DNA of 40,253 bases from positions 1-40,253 of the forward strand of contig CAJXVG010000006.1 in NCBI GenBank assembly GCA_913061495.1, given 5' to 3'. This DNA comes from an uncultured Winogradskyella sp. GTDB lineage: Bacteria > Bacteroidota > Bacteroidia > Flavobacteriales > Flavobacteriaceae. Positions 16,308 through 26,200 of this stretch are shown here, in pieces. A program made the position numbers and the translations under genes. The stretch's first letter is position 1, and every line of letters starts with the position of its first letter. A model generated the notes under the pieces. The model was not told where the DNA came from. It was given only the letters and a program-made list of their open reading frames with translations, and made no database searches.

Positions 16308-18086
16308 GTGAAACACCAGCTTTACATATATTTTCTTCTGTTTAGTATAAGTTGTTCACTTTGTGCACAAGATGTATCCCTTTTTCAACAATTTAACGGA
16401 AGGTACGATTATGTTGCCATTGGCAATACACTAAATACTTTGGAAAACGGACCAGGTGCGAGTTGTAATATCTTAACCTCTTCATCTGCAAGTCTAAATC
16501 TAAGTGCCACTCAAAATGTGATTGCAGCCTATTTGTATTGGGCAGGCTCTGACCGCGGAGATTTTGAGATTACATTAAACGGAACTCCAATAACCGCTGA
16601 GCGCACCTTTAGCGATGCTTTGGATGGCAACCGTACATTCTTTGCTGCCTTTGCTGATGTTACAGATATTATATTAGATGAAGGTAATGCTACCTATACG
16701 ATTTCAGATTTTGATTTGTCAAGCATTATAGATCCTTATTGCCCAACTGGGACCAACTTTGGTGGTTGGGCCATTTCAATCATTTATCAAGATGACAACT
16801 TACCGCTCAATCAACTCAACGTTTACGATGGCCTACAAAGTGTACCAACATTTCTCAGCATTACGTTAGATAATTTGAACGTGCTCGATAACGAAGATGC
16901 TAAAATAGGTTTTATTGCATGGGAAGGTGATAGATCTTTAGCCGTAAATGAACAATTAACCATTAATGGCAATTTAATAAGCAATTTTCCCCTAAACCCA
17001 GCGAATAATGCCTTTAACGGAACCAATAGCTTTACGGGAGCATCAGATTTATATAATATGGATATTGATGTTTACAATATTCAGGATAATATTGATGTGG
17101 GAGACACTTCAGCAACAATTGCATTAACTTCTGGGCAAGACTTTGTAATGATAAACAATATCATAACCGTTCTCAACAGCCAATTACCAGATGCAACTAT
17201 AACACTAGATGATGAAATTGTTAATTGCGGCGACAATACTATCGAAGTGTTTTTCACTGTAGGCAATACTAATAGTACAGCAGTTTTGCCTGCCAACACA
17301 CCTATTGCTTTTTATGTTGATGGAAATTTAATTGGTCAAACCCAAACCACAAGTGATATTGGAATTGGTGAAAGCGAAAACAATTCAATTCTATTAACGG
17401 TTCCAGAAGACACAAATCCTAACTTCACCTTAGTAGCCACTGCAGATGATAATGGCTCTATGACAGGAATTGTTACTGAAACCAACGAAGAAAACAACAC
17501 AACATCTACCAACATTGAATTATTGGTGATTCCTGAAATTACAATATTACCAAACCTCATTGGTTGCAATGAAGGTTTTGAAACTTCACCCTTTAATTTA
17601 GTTGAAGCTTTGGATGGATTAAATTTTAATATAGACAATATATCTTTCTATAGAAATATACCTGATTTAGAAACTCAAAACAATGTTATTGACATTCCCC
17701 AATTGTACAACAACCTAACTAATCCTGAAACCATATTTGTACGACTGGAAAGTCCTCCATGTTACGAAATACTTCAGTTTGAATTAATTGTAGATAATTG
17801 CCCACCTAATATACCGGAAGGGTTTTCGCCTAACGACGACACGTATAATGATTGGTTTAATATTCAAGGCTTATACGATATTTTTACTGATCATAAACTT
17901 AAGATTTATAATCGTTATGGAGATATTGTTTTTGAAGGTGACAATAACAAACGTTGGTATGGCAAGGTTAACAGAGGATTGAACAATCACGGCAAACGAG
18001 TTCCTGTTGGCACCTATTATTACCTTCTAAACCTAAATGATCCCGATTATAAACTTATGGTAGGTTGGGTTTATGTCAATTATTAA
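16308..18086 (+). CDS. T9SS type B cargo protein 3: DUF3344-like head, CARDB-like domain, one repeat
   Basis: This 592-residue secreted protein starts at GTG 16308, giving a signal peptide ending SCSLCAQ. The head (VSLFQQFNGRYDYVAIGNTL, VIAAYLYWAGSD, TGTNFGGWAISIIYQD) resembles DUF3344-like beta-rich surface domains. A CARDB-like adhesion domain follows (ITLDDEIVNCGDNTIEVFF, IPFYVDG-like IAFYVDGNLIGQT, VTETNEENNTTS). One degenerate repeat follows (LIGCNEGFETSPFNLVEAL to FVRLESPPCYE) in which the aspartate turn is lost. The C-terminus (GFSPNDDTYNDWFNIQG, LKIYNRYGDIVFEG, VPVGTYYYLL) is a type B sorting domain of a different subtype from the other five (NRYGDIVFEG rather than DRYGKLLK). It lies 38 nt after gene 2 and probably ends that transcription unit. 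Confidence 0.83.
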   Translation: MKHQLYIYFLLFSISCSLCAQDVSLFQQFNGRYDYVAIGNTLNTLENGPGASCNILTSSSASLNLSATQNVIAAYLYWAGSDRGDFEITLNGTPITAERTFSDALDGNRTFFAAFADVTDIILDEGNATYTISDFDLSSIIDPYCPTGTNFGGWAISIIYQDDNLPLNQLNVYDGLQSVPTFLSITLDNLNVLDNEDAKIGFIAWEGDRSLAVNEQLTINGNLISNFPLNPANNAFNGTNSFTGASDLYNMDIDVYNIQDNIDVGDTSATIALTSGQDFVMINNIITVLNSQLPDATITLDDEIVNCGDNTIEVFFTVGNTNSTAVLPANTPIAFYVDGNLIGQTQTTSDIGIGESENNSILLTVPEDTNPNFTLVATADDNGSMTGIVTETNEENNTTSTNIELLVIPEITILPNLIGCNEGFETSPFNLVEALDGLNFNIDNISFYRNIPDLETQNNVIDIPQLYNNLTNPETIFVRLESPPCYEILQFELIVDNCPPNIPEGFSPNDDTYNDWFNIQGLYDIFTDHKLKIYNRYGDIVFEGDNNKRWYGKVNRGLNNHGKRVPVGTYYYLLNLNDPDYKLMVGWVYVNY

Positions 18087-18137
18087 AATTACTTCTTATT
18101 AATAAATGTTAATGTTTAATGCTTTTTATCGTATTTT

Positions 18138-18169
18138 TTTGTATTTCGTCTAAATAATTTTTATTTTTG
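18138..18169 (+). promoter_or_regulatory. Promoter of the first long-rod gene: TTTG, 20 nt, TATTTTTG
   Basis: TTTG at 18138-18141 and TATTTTTG at 18162-18169 are separated by 20 nt, matching the Bacteroidota -33/-7 pair with its normal spacing. The leader to ATG 18242 would be about 65-70 nt, longer than for other genes here, leaving room for 5'-UTR control. Confidence 0.55.
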
Positions 18170-18241
18170 ACTCTCATTACAACTAAAGTTAGAGTTGCCC
18201 CAAATCTACCCTTGCTTTATTTAAAGATTTAACCGCTGTTT

Positions 18242-21200
18242 ATGAACCCTATCAAATATCCCTTAATACTCTTTCTATGCTTTATTTTTTCACAGTTGTC
18301 TGCACAACAAATTAGTATAGACAACAACATTTCAGTTGAAGATTTAATAGCAAATACCCTTATTCAGGGCTGTGTAGAAGTATCTGACATCTCCTCTCCA
18401 ATAAACGGTAACGTTAACGGTTTAGGAAGTTTTGGTTATTTTGAAAGTGGTGCTTCTAACTTTCCTTTTGAAAATGGGATTGTTCTCACCACAGGAAATG
18501 CTAATGCTGGCGGAAATGGTCAAAACAACACGGTACTAAATGATGGAAACAGCAGTTGGACAACCGATGCCGATTTAGAAACTGCGTTAGGAATTAGCGG
18601 TACCGTAAATGCTACGGCAATAGAATTCAATTTTCTATCGAGCTCAAATCAAGTGCAATTCAATTATATTTTAGCTTCAGAAGAATATTTTGGTAATTTT
18701 CCATGTGAATATTCCGATGGTTTTGCTTTTCTAATCAGAGAGGCAGGCACAGGAAACGCGTATCAAAATATAGCATTGGTGCCAGGAACAACAATTCCTG
18801 TAAATACAAATACAGTCCATGATGAAATTGTTGGGTTTTGCGATGCAGAAAACGGACAATACTTTGAAGGTTATAATATAGGAGACACTAATTACAATGG
18901 TAGAACGAGTGTGCTTTCTGCAACAGCTACCATACAGCCTAATGTGCAATATCAAATTAAATTGGTGATTGCAGACCAAACAGATCAAAATTATGATTCG
19001 GCAGTTTTCATTGAAGGGAATTCTTTTAATGCGGCTGTAAATTTGGGAGAGGATATCATGACATGTGCTAGCAATGTATTGCTAAATGGTGATATTGCTA
19101 ATCCACAAGCCGTGTATTCATGGTATTTTAATAACACCTTAATTTCGGGTGCAACACAACCTACTTTCGATGTTTTAGAATCTGGAAACTATAGAATTGA
19201 AGTTGATATTCCATTAGCAGGCAGTACTTGTGTAATTGAAGACGATGTTAATATAACCTTGAGTTCTACACAATCTTCTGACCCAATTACAGATTTTCAA
19301 CTTTGTGATGATATAAGTGATGATGGTATTGAAACATTTGATCTTTCAACTAAAAACACAGAAGTCTTGGCATCAGTGCCAGCATCAAACTATATGATAT
19401 CTTATCATTACTCTGAAACTGAAGCACAAAACAATTCTAATAGTATTGTAAACCCAATTCAAAACTCAACCAACCCAGAAACCATTTATGTAAGGATTGA
19501 AGATATTGATAATGGTTGTTTAGCGTTTTCAAACTTTGATTTAATTGTTAATCCTTTACCAACTATAACAGATCCAACACCTTTACAAGTCTGTGACGAC
19601 CAAACTGCAGATGGTTATACAGCGATAGATTTGAGTGTTAAAAATGACGAAATTACAAATGGCCAAACCAATCTTATAGTAAATTTTCACACTACTGCTG
19701 CAGATGCAGCTTCTGGCAGTAATCCATTGCCTCTACCCTATGTAAATACCAATGTAAACGAACAGGTTTTTGTAAGTGTGCAAAACCAGCAAACTGGTTG
19801 CTTAACTACTACAAGTTTGGATATAGAGGTTTTAGATAACCCAGTTATAAATAATGAAGAGCATTACATTGATGCTTGTGATACAGACCATGACGGTTTT
19901 GCTAATTTCGATTTAACTTCTGTTATACCTAATATTCTTGAAGGGTTAACTGATGTATCAGTAACGTTTCATGAAAGTAACCAAGATGCAATTTCAGGAA
20001 CAAATGCCATAGCTGATGACACCAATTACGCTAACACCATTAATGAAGAACAAATAATTTATGTTAGGATTGAGGATGACACAACCGGTTGCGCTTCTGT
20101 GACTCCTATTGAAATTCATACAAATTTATTATTAACAGCCACCAATATTAATAATGCTACGCTATGTGATGTGTCTAATGATGGCACAGAGGAATTTAAC
20201 TTCTCTAATATCGCTACAGGCATTATAAATGATTTGGAAAATGTATCGGTTGTTTTTTACGAAACGGAAGCAGATCGTACCAACCAAAGCAATCCAATTG
20301 ACCAAAATGTACCTTATGAACCACAAAGCAATCCACAAACAATTTATCTGGCTTTAGAAAGCGATACTTGTGCTGATGAAGCTGAAATTGAATTGGTTCT
20401 ATTGCCTGTGCAGGAATTCGATCCTATTGACGACCAAACAGTCTGTGATGAAGATCAAGACGGATTTACATCTACAGATTTATCTCAATTTGATATTTTG
20501 GTTACCCAAGGTCAGTCTGGTTTTATAGTGAGTTATTTTGCTTCTGAAAATGATGCCTTATCCAACACCAATGCGTTACCAAATTTTTATACCAACACTA
20601 CTAACCCGTTTACCGTATATCCAAGAATACAAGATGTAGGTACTGGCTGTTTTGACGTTAATAATTTTACTGTTACAGTTTTAGAAGCTCCAATAACGAC
20701 CGCTCCATCTCCAATATTAATGTGTGATAACGACCAAGATGGATTTTCCACAATTAATCTTCAAAATGTTATTTCTGAAGTTGTTTCAGATACCAATGAG
20801 CGATCTATAACTTTTTACAATAATCAATCAGATGCAGATCAAGGCTTAAACCAAATAAATAATGAAACGGCTTATTCAGCGCAAACGGAATCTGTTTTCA
20901 TTAGAGTGGAAAATACTGTAACAGGTTGTCACTCCACTGAAATTTTATCAGTAACAATTAACACATTGCCTGTTTTTCAACCGATTAGTAATTATAAAAT
21001 TTGCGAAGATAATAGTGATGGTTTTGGGGATTTTATATTCAATACAAAAGATGTTGAAATCTTGAACGGCCAAAGTGGAAAACAAGTATTTTACTACCTC
21101 AACCAAACAGACGCAGACAATCGCACAAACGCAATTGACAAATCCTCTATTTATCAAAACACAAGCAATCCACAAACCATTTTTGCTAGAGTTGAAAATA

Positions 21201-23068
21201 TAACAGATGAAAATTGCTATGGCACATCAAATTTTATAGTTGAAGTTGGCAGTAACCCGGAATTTAATACACCTTCAGATTGGTTTGTTTGTGATGATGT
21301 TGAAAATGATGGTTCCGAGATGTTTGACTTTTCAGAAAAAATTACGGAAATATCCGAAGGAATTTCAGATGATGTAAACATTACATTTTACACCTCTCAA
21401 TTTAATGCAGAAAATAGTATCGATGCCCTACCGCTTCAATTTGAAAATACGGTAAATCCTCAGCAAATATATGTTCAAATAGACAATGGTACCATTTGTA
21501 ATTCAATCACTTCTTTTGAACTGAATGTGGTTCAAGTTCCAGAAGTAAACGAAGCACAACCTATAATTGAGTGCGATACAGATTACGATGGCTTTACTGA
21601 ATTTGATTTAACTGTTGCCGAATTCAATGTATTAGATGTAAGACAAGATGACATTGAAATCTCTTATTTTGAAAATGCAGTAGATGCTGATTTAGATGCT
21701 AATGCTATTTCTACCCCTGAAACTTACATCAACACCAGTAATCCGCAAACAGTTTTTATAAAAGTGACTAATACCATATCTAACTGTAGCGTAACCCTTC
21801 CCTTTGATTTAATAGTGAATTTACCCCCAGCCATAAATGATTTTCAGGTTTACGATATATGTGCTAATGCAAACAATAGTTTTGACCTTACAGAAATTAA
21901 TGAAGCATTAATGGACGAGAGTTTTAATGTACTGTTCAGTTACTTTATAAACGAAGCTGATGCGCTTTCAAACACAAATGCTTTAGATCAAAACTATACG
22001 TACACAACTAATAACGACTCACTTTACGCACGTGTAGAGTTCAGTACAACACATTGTTATGCAATCTATCCATTTATCTTAAATGTAAACGAGCTACCAA
22101 ATGCAAATCAACCTAATAACTTAATTGCTTGTGACGATAATTTTGATGGCCTACAGGAATTTTATTTAGCTCAGCAAAACAATATAATTTTGGGCAACCA
22201 AAACCCTAACCTATTCTCTGTAAGCTATCACAGTACGGAATTACAAGCCATTGAAAACAATACAGCTTTAGACATAAATTATTTTGCTTTTAACCATGAA
22301 GTGATTTATGCCAGAATTGAAAACAATACAACTGGCTGTTACGATATTACTCAATTTTCAACAATCATAAATCCGCTTCCAAATATAGATATTGAAGATC
22401 AGGTTATCTGTTTAGAGAACCTTCCACTTGTGGTTTCAGCAAATACAAACAATATAGCAGACCAGTATTTGTGGTCTACAGGAGCAACAACACCTGAAGT
22501 TGAAATTACTGAAATTGGCACATATTGGGTCACGGTCACAACTGAATTTGGTTGTGAAAACACACGTACTTTCAACGTTTCTGAATCTGAAGCTGCAACT
22601 ATAGAAGTTACGGAAACGGTTGACTTTTCAGACCCTAACAATATTACCGTGACCATTAGGGGTATAGGCAATTACCTTTATCAATTAGATGATAATGACC
22701 CACAAGATTCCAATGTTTTTGAAAATGTAGGCTTGGGCTACCATACACTTACAGTTATTGATCTTAACGGTTGCTCAGAGGTGACCGAAGAGGTTTTGGT
22801 TATTGACGCTCCAAAACATATGTCTCCAAACAACGATGGTGATTTTGATACTTGGCATATTAGTGGTGTGGAAACTTTACCTGGAACTATCATCCACATT
22901 TTTGATCGCTACGGAAAGCTTTTAAAACAAATTGGCTCCAACACACTAGGTTGGGATGGCACTTACAAGGGCAATAAAATGCCTGCTGGCGATTATTGGT
23001 TTTTAGCAGAAGTACAAAACGGAGATAAATCTTTTGAAGTAAAAGGACATTTTGCTTTGAGGAGATAA
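18242..23068 (+). CDS. T9SS type B cargo protein 4: choice-of-anchor-L head, 11-repeat rod
   Basis: This 1608-residue protein has a signal peptide ending LSAQQ. A choice-of-anchor-L-like domain covers about residues 25-270 (GYFESGASNFPFENGIVLTTG, FNYILASEEYFG, SDGFAFLIRE, ALVPGTTIPVNTNTVHD). An Ig/PKD-like domain follows (about 270-344, VNLGEDIMTCASNVLLNG). Eleven ~94-residue CDxDxDG repeats span about 345-1380, then a PKD-like segment (VICLENLPLVVSA) and the type B sorting domain (PKHMSPNNDGDFDTW, IFDRYGKLLKQ, GWDGTYKGNKMP). The long repeat array suggests an extended rod displaying the N-terminal head away from the cell, comparable in principle to SprB-like adhesins, though much shorter. It has its own promoter-like element. 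The following gene is an end-to-end paralogue. No enzymatic motif is visible. Confidence 0.88.
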   Translation: MNPIKYPLILFLCFIFSQLSAQQISIDNNISVEDLIANTLIQGCVEVSDISSPINGNVNGLGSFGYFESGASNFPFENGIVLTTGNANAGGNGQNNTVLNDGNSSWTTDADLETALGISGTVNATAIEFNFLSSSNQVQFNYILASEEYFGNFPCEYSDGFAFLIREAGTGNAYQNIALVPGTTIPVNTNTVHDEIVGFCDAENGQYFEGYNIGDTNYNGRTSVLSATATIQPNVQYQIKLVIADQTDQNYDSAVFIEGNSFNAAVNLGEDIMTCASNVLLNGDIANPQAVYSWYFNNTLISGATQPTFDVLESGNYRIEVDIPLAGSTCVIEDDVNITLSSTQSSDPITDFQLCDDISDDGIETFDLSTKNTEVLASVPASNYMISYHYSETEAQNNSNSIVNPIQNSTNPETIYVRIEDIDNGCLAFSNFDLIVNPLPTITDPTPLQVCDDQTADGYTAIDLSVKNDEITNGQTNLIVNFHTTAADAASGSNPLPLPYVNTNVNEQVFVSVQNQQTGCLTTTSLDIEVLDNPVINNEEHYIDACDTDHDGFANFDLTSVIPNILEGLTDVSVTFHESNQDAISGTNAIADDTNYANTINEEQIIYVRIEDDTTGCASVTPIEIHTNLLLTATNINNATLCDVSNDGTEEFNFSNIATGIINDLENVSVVFYETEADRTNQSNPIDQNVPYEPQSNPQTIYLALESDTCADEAEIELVLLPVQEFDPIDDQTVCDEDQDGFTSTDLSQFDILVTQGQSGFIVSYFASENDALSNTNALPNFYTNTTNPFTVYPRIQDVGTGCFDVNNFTVTVLEAPITTAPSPILMCDNDQDGFSTINLQNVISEVVSDTNERSITFYNNQSDADQGLNQINNETAYSAQTESVFIRVENTVTGCHSTEILSVTINTLPVFQPISNYKICEDNSDGFGDFIFNTKDVEILNGQSGKQVFYYLNQTDADNRTNAIDKSSIYQNTSNPQTIFARVENITDENCYGTSNFIVEVGSNPEFNTPSDWFVCDDVENDGSEMFDFSEKITEISEGISDDVNITFYTSQFNAENSIDALPLQFENTVNPQQIYVQIDNGTICNSITSFELNVVQVPEVNEAQPIIECDTDYDGFTEFDLTVAEFNVLDVRQDDIEISYFENAVDADLDANAISTPETYINTSNPQTVFIKVTNTISNCSVTLPFDLIVNLPPAINDFQVYDICANANNSFDLTEINEALMDESFNVLFSYFINEADALSNTNALDQNYTYTTNNDSLYARVEFSTTHCYAIYPFILNVNELPNANQPNNLIACDDNFDGLQEFYLAQQNNIILGNQNPNLFSVSYHSTELQAIENNTALDINYFAFNHEVIYARIENNTTGCYDITQFSTIINPLPNIDIEDQVICLENLPLVVSANTNNIADQYLWSTGATTPEVEITEIGTYWVTVTTEFGCENTRTFNVSESEAATIEVTETVDFSDPNNITVTIRGIGNYLYQLDDNDPQDSNVFENVGLGYHTLTVIDLNGCSEVTEEVLVIDAPKHMSPNNDGDFDTWHISGVETLPGTIIHIFDRYGKLLKQIGSNTLGWDGTYKGNKMPAGDYWFLAEVQNGDKSFEVKGHFALRR
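19274..22381 (+). repeat. Eleven tandem ~94-residue repeats in cargo protein 4
   Basis: The array is about 1036 codons long. Most units open C-D-x-x-x-D-G and end with a second cysteine in a T/N-G-C-x-x-x-x-x-F pattern. Unit 4 loses the TGC form (ESDTCADE). Unit 10 lacks the acidic turn (ICANANNSFDLTE) and has FSTTHCYA. Units are too diverged for DNA-level misassembly to be likely. Confidence 0.87.
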
Positions 23069-23124
23069 AATATTTGCTAATCTTAGTAAATCTATAAAAC
23101 TCAATTAGCTGCTTTTCATCCTAT

Positions 23125-23132
23125 TATATTTG
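23125..23132 (+). promoter_or_regulatory. Possible -7 box (TATATTTG) before the second long-rod gene
   Basis: TATATTTG fits TAnnTTTG in the 179-bp gap before cargo protein 5. The leader would be about 110 nt. No -33 TTTG lies at the right spacing, and AT-rich DNA gives chance matches, so this is weak. Confidence 0.25.
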
Positions 23133-23220
23133 TAATTCAACCTTTAAAACTTTAATTAATAAGTAATATTTTATACTTTCTATTGTTTAACGCAGAAAAC
23201 AGAATGCCCTAATGTTTTAC

Positions 23221-23236
23221 TCGTAAACATTTACGA
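23221..23236. promoter_or_regulatory. 16-bp dyad (TCGTAAA-CA-TTTACGA) just before ATG 23248
   Basis: A perfect inverted repeat with 7-bp arms and a 2-bp centre ends 11 nt before the start codon. Its size and symmetry fit a dimeric repressor site or a block to translation initiation. No equivalent is present before the paralogue at 18242. Confidence 0.4.
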
Positions 23237-23247
23237 ATGTATTACTT

Positions 23248-26200
23248 ATGAAGTCCAAAATATCTTTCTTATTTTTTGTTGCTATATTTTTCGGACAATC
23301 ATGTTTCTCCCAACAAATCACAACAGATAATTCTCAGACTTTAGAGCAATTAATTCAAAATAGTCTAGGTCAAAATTGTGTTGAAATTTCAAATATATCT
23401 TCTACAGTCAACGGCAATATCAATGGATTTTCAAGCTTTGGATATTTTGAGAGAGGATCATCAAGTTTTCCTTTTGAAAATGGAATTGCCTTAACAACAG
23501 GTAATATCAGCTCAGCAGGCAACACCTTAAATACCAGCTCACTAAACGAAGGTGACGACACTTGGGGAACTGATATTGATTTAGAAAACGCTCTTGGTAT
23601 TTCCCAAACATCAAACGCTACTTCAATTCAATTCAATTTTGTTTCTGTTGCCAACCAAATAGAGTTTAATTATATTTTGGCTTCGGAAGAATACCAACAA
23701 GAATATCCTTGTTTTTATTCAGATGGATTTGCATTTCTTATTCGTGAATCTGGTAGTAATGATTCGTTTTCAAATATCGCATTGGTTCCCGGAACATCAA
23801 TACCAGTTAACACAAATACGGTACATAATCAAATTGAAGGTTTTTGTGATGCGGAAAATGAAGTCTATTTTGAAGGTTATAATATTGGAGACACAAATTA
23901 CAATGGACGTACTGTGGTATTAACAGCAACAGCGAGTATAATTCCTAATACGGAATACGAAATTAAGTTGGTAATAGCAGATCAGAACGATACCAATTTC
24001 GATTCTGCTGTGTTTATAGAAGGAAACAGTTTTAATGCCACAGTAGATTTAGGTCCAGATATCAGTACCTGCGGACAATCTGTTACACTCAATGGTGATA
24101 TACAAAACTCCCAAGCATCATATCAATGGTTTAAGGATGATGTAGCCATTGAAAATGCAACAAACACAAGTTTTACTGCTACGGAAACTGGCACATACAG
24201 CATAGAAATTACCGTTCAACTTAACCAGACCTCATGTGTCATTGAGGACAGTGTGGACATTATTTTAAATTCCGAACAAACTTCAAATGAAATTTCAGAT
24301 TTTTCATATTGTGATGATAGTTCTAACGATGGAGTAGAAATCTTTAATTTAAGTCTTAAGGACAATGAGGTTTTAGCCTCAGTGCCACCATCTAATTACA
24401 ACATTAGTTACCATCTCAGTTCTAGCAATGCTCAAAACAACCAAAATCCAATAATAAACCCAATACAAAATACAAGCTCACCACAAACTATTTTTGTTAG
24501 AATTGAAGATACAAACTCAGGTTGTTTGGCATTCTCTACATTTAATTTAGTTGTAAACGAAAAACCAAATTTTGAGATACCAGATCCTATTGTGGCTTGT
24601 GAAAACTCTTTACTCGAAGGCACTACCCTCATTGATTTAACGCTTTCTGATGAGCAAATTATTGATGGGAATACTCACTTAAATATTAGCTATCATTTCT
24701 CTCAGTCTGAGGCAAATTCGGGTGACAATCCCATTACCTCTCCTTATTCAAATCCAAATACGTCCGAGACGCTTTACGTAAGAGTTACTGATAGTGAAAC
24801 CAGTTGTTTTTCTACAACAACTATAGATATTCAATTTCAAACTGGACCAGAAATTAGTACAGAACTTCAATGGATAAATGCTTGTGAACAAGATGAAGAT
24901 GGGTTTGAGTTCTTTGACCTTACGAGTATCATTGATGACCTTTTGCAAGGTTTAACAGATGTTACCGTAAGTTTTCATGAAACAAACGAAGAAGCCTTTA
25001 ACGATACAAATCCAATTACCGATTCTGAAAATTATGAAAATAATATTCAAGATTTTCAAGAAGTATATGTTCGTGTAGAGGACAATAATACAGGTTGTGC
25101 AAGTATTGCTCCCTTAGAATTACATACCAATGTGGTAATGACTGGTTTTATTACTAGTCCATACGGTATTTGTGACGACGTTTCCAATGATGGTATTGCT
25201 AATTTTGACCTGCTACTGGTTGAGGGCAGATTAGAAGATGAATACGACGGTTTTAATACTGTGTTCTATCTTACCGAAGAAGATAGAGATGCTAACCTTA
25301 ATCCATTAGATGAATCTGTACCAATCACTGTAACAAATAGTTTAACAATTTATGCCAATGTTTTTAGTGAAGGCTGTATAGAACCAGTAGATATTGTACT
25401 TGAGATTGACCCACCAGTTATTTTAGAACCTTTAAGTATTGACTACTGTGATGAAGATAACGATGGTGTTACCTCCATTACACTCAATAGTTTTAATGCT
25501 GTGGTAAGCCAAGGAGTTTCAGCTACCAATGTAAAATACTTTCTTACTGAAGCAGATGCCAACACTAATGAAAATATCCTTCCAAATATTATTACAAATA
25601 CCTCAAATCCACAACAACTATTTGTTAGGGTTACCAATGTACAGACCGAGTGTTATGACGTTACAACTTTAGATATTAATATTATTGGCGCACCTGAAAT
25701 TAATAATTTTCCCGATCCTATTTTAATATGCGATGACGATATGGATGGAATTTCATCTGTTAATCTTGAAACCAAAATACCAGATATTACAACCAATACT
25801 ACAGATCTTCAAATCACCTTTCATAATAATATTGAAACTGCAATTTCTGGCAATGATGAAATCAGTAATCCAGAGAACTACACAACAGCAACACAAACTA
25901 TTTTTACTAGAGTTGAAAATGAGACAACAGGTTGTTTCAGCATTTCTCAATTCACGGTTTTTGTAAATACATTACCACAATTTATTCCGATTTCAAATTT
26001 TCAAAATTGCGAAGCTGACCTAAGTGGTGTGGCAGATTTCTTTTTTAATACAAAAGATTCTGAAATACTTAATGGCCAGAACAATAAAGAAGTGCTGTAT
26101 TTTGAAAATGAAAGTGATGCTCAGGCAGGTATAAATCAAATAGATAAATTTTCTGCATACCAAAACACATCAAACCCACAAACCATCTTTGTCCGTGTAC

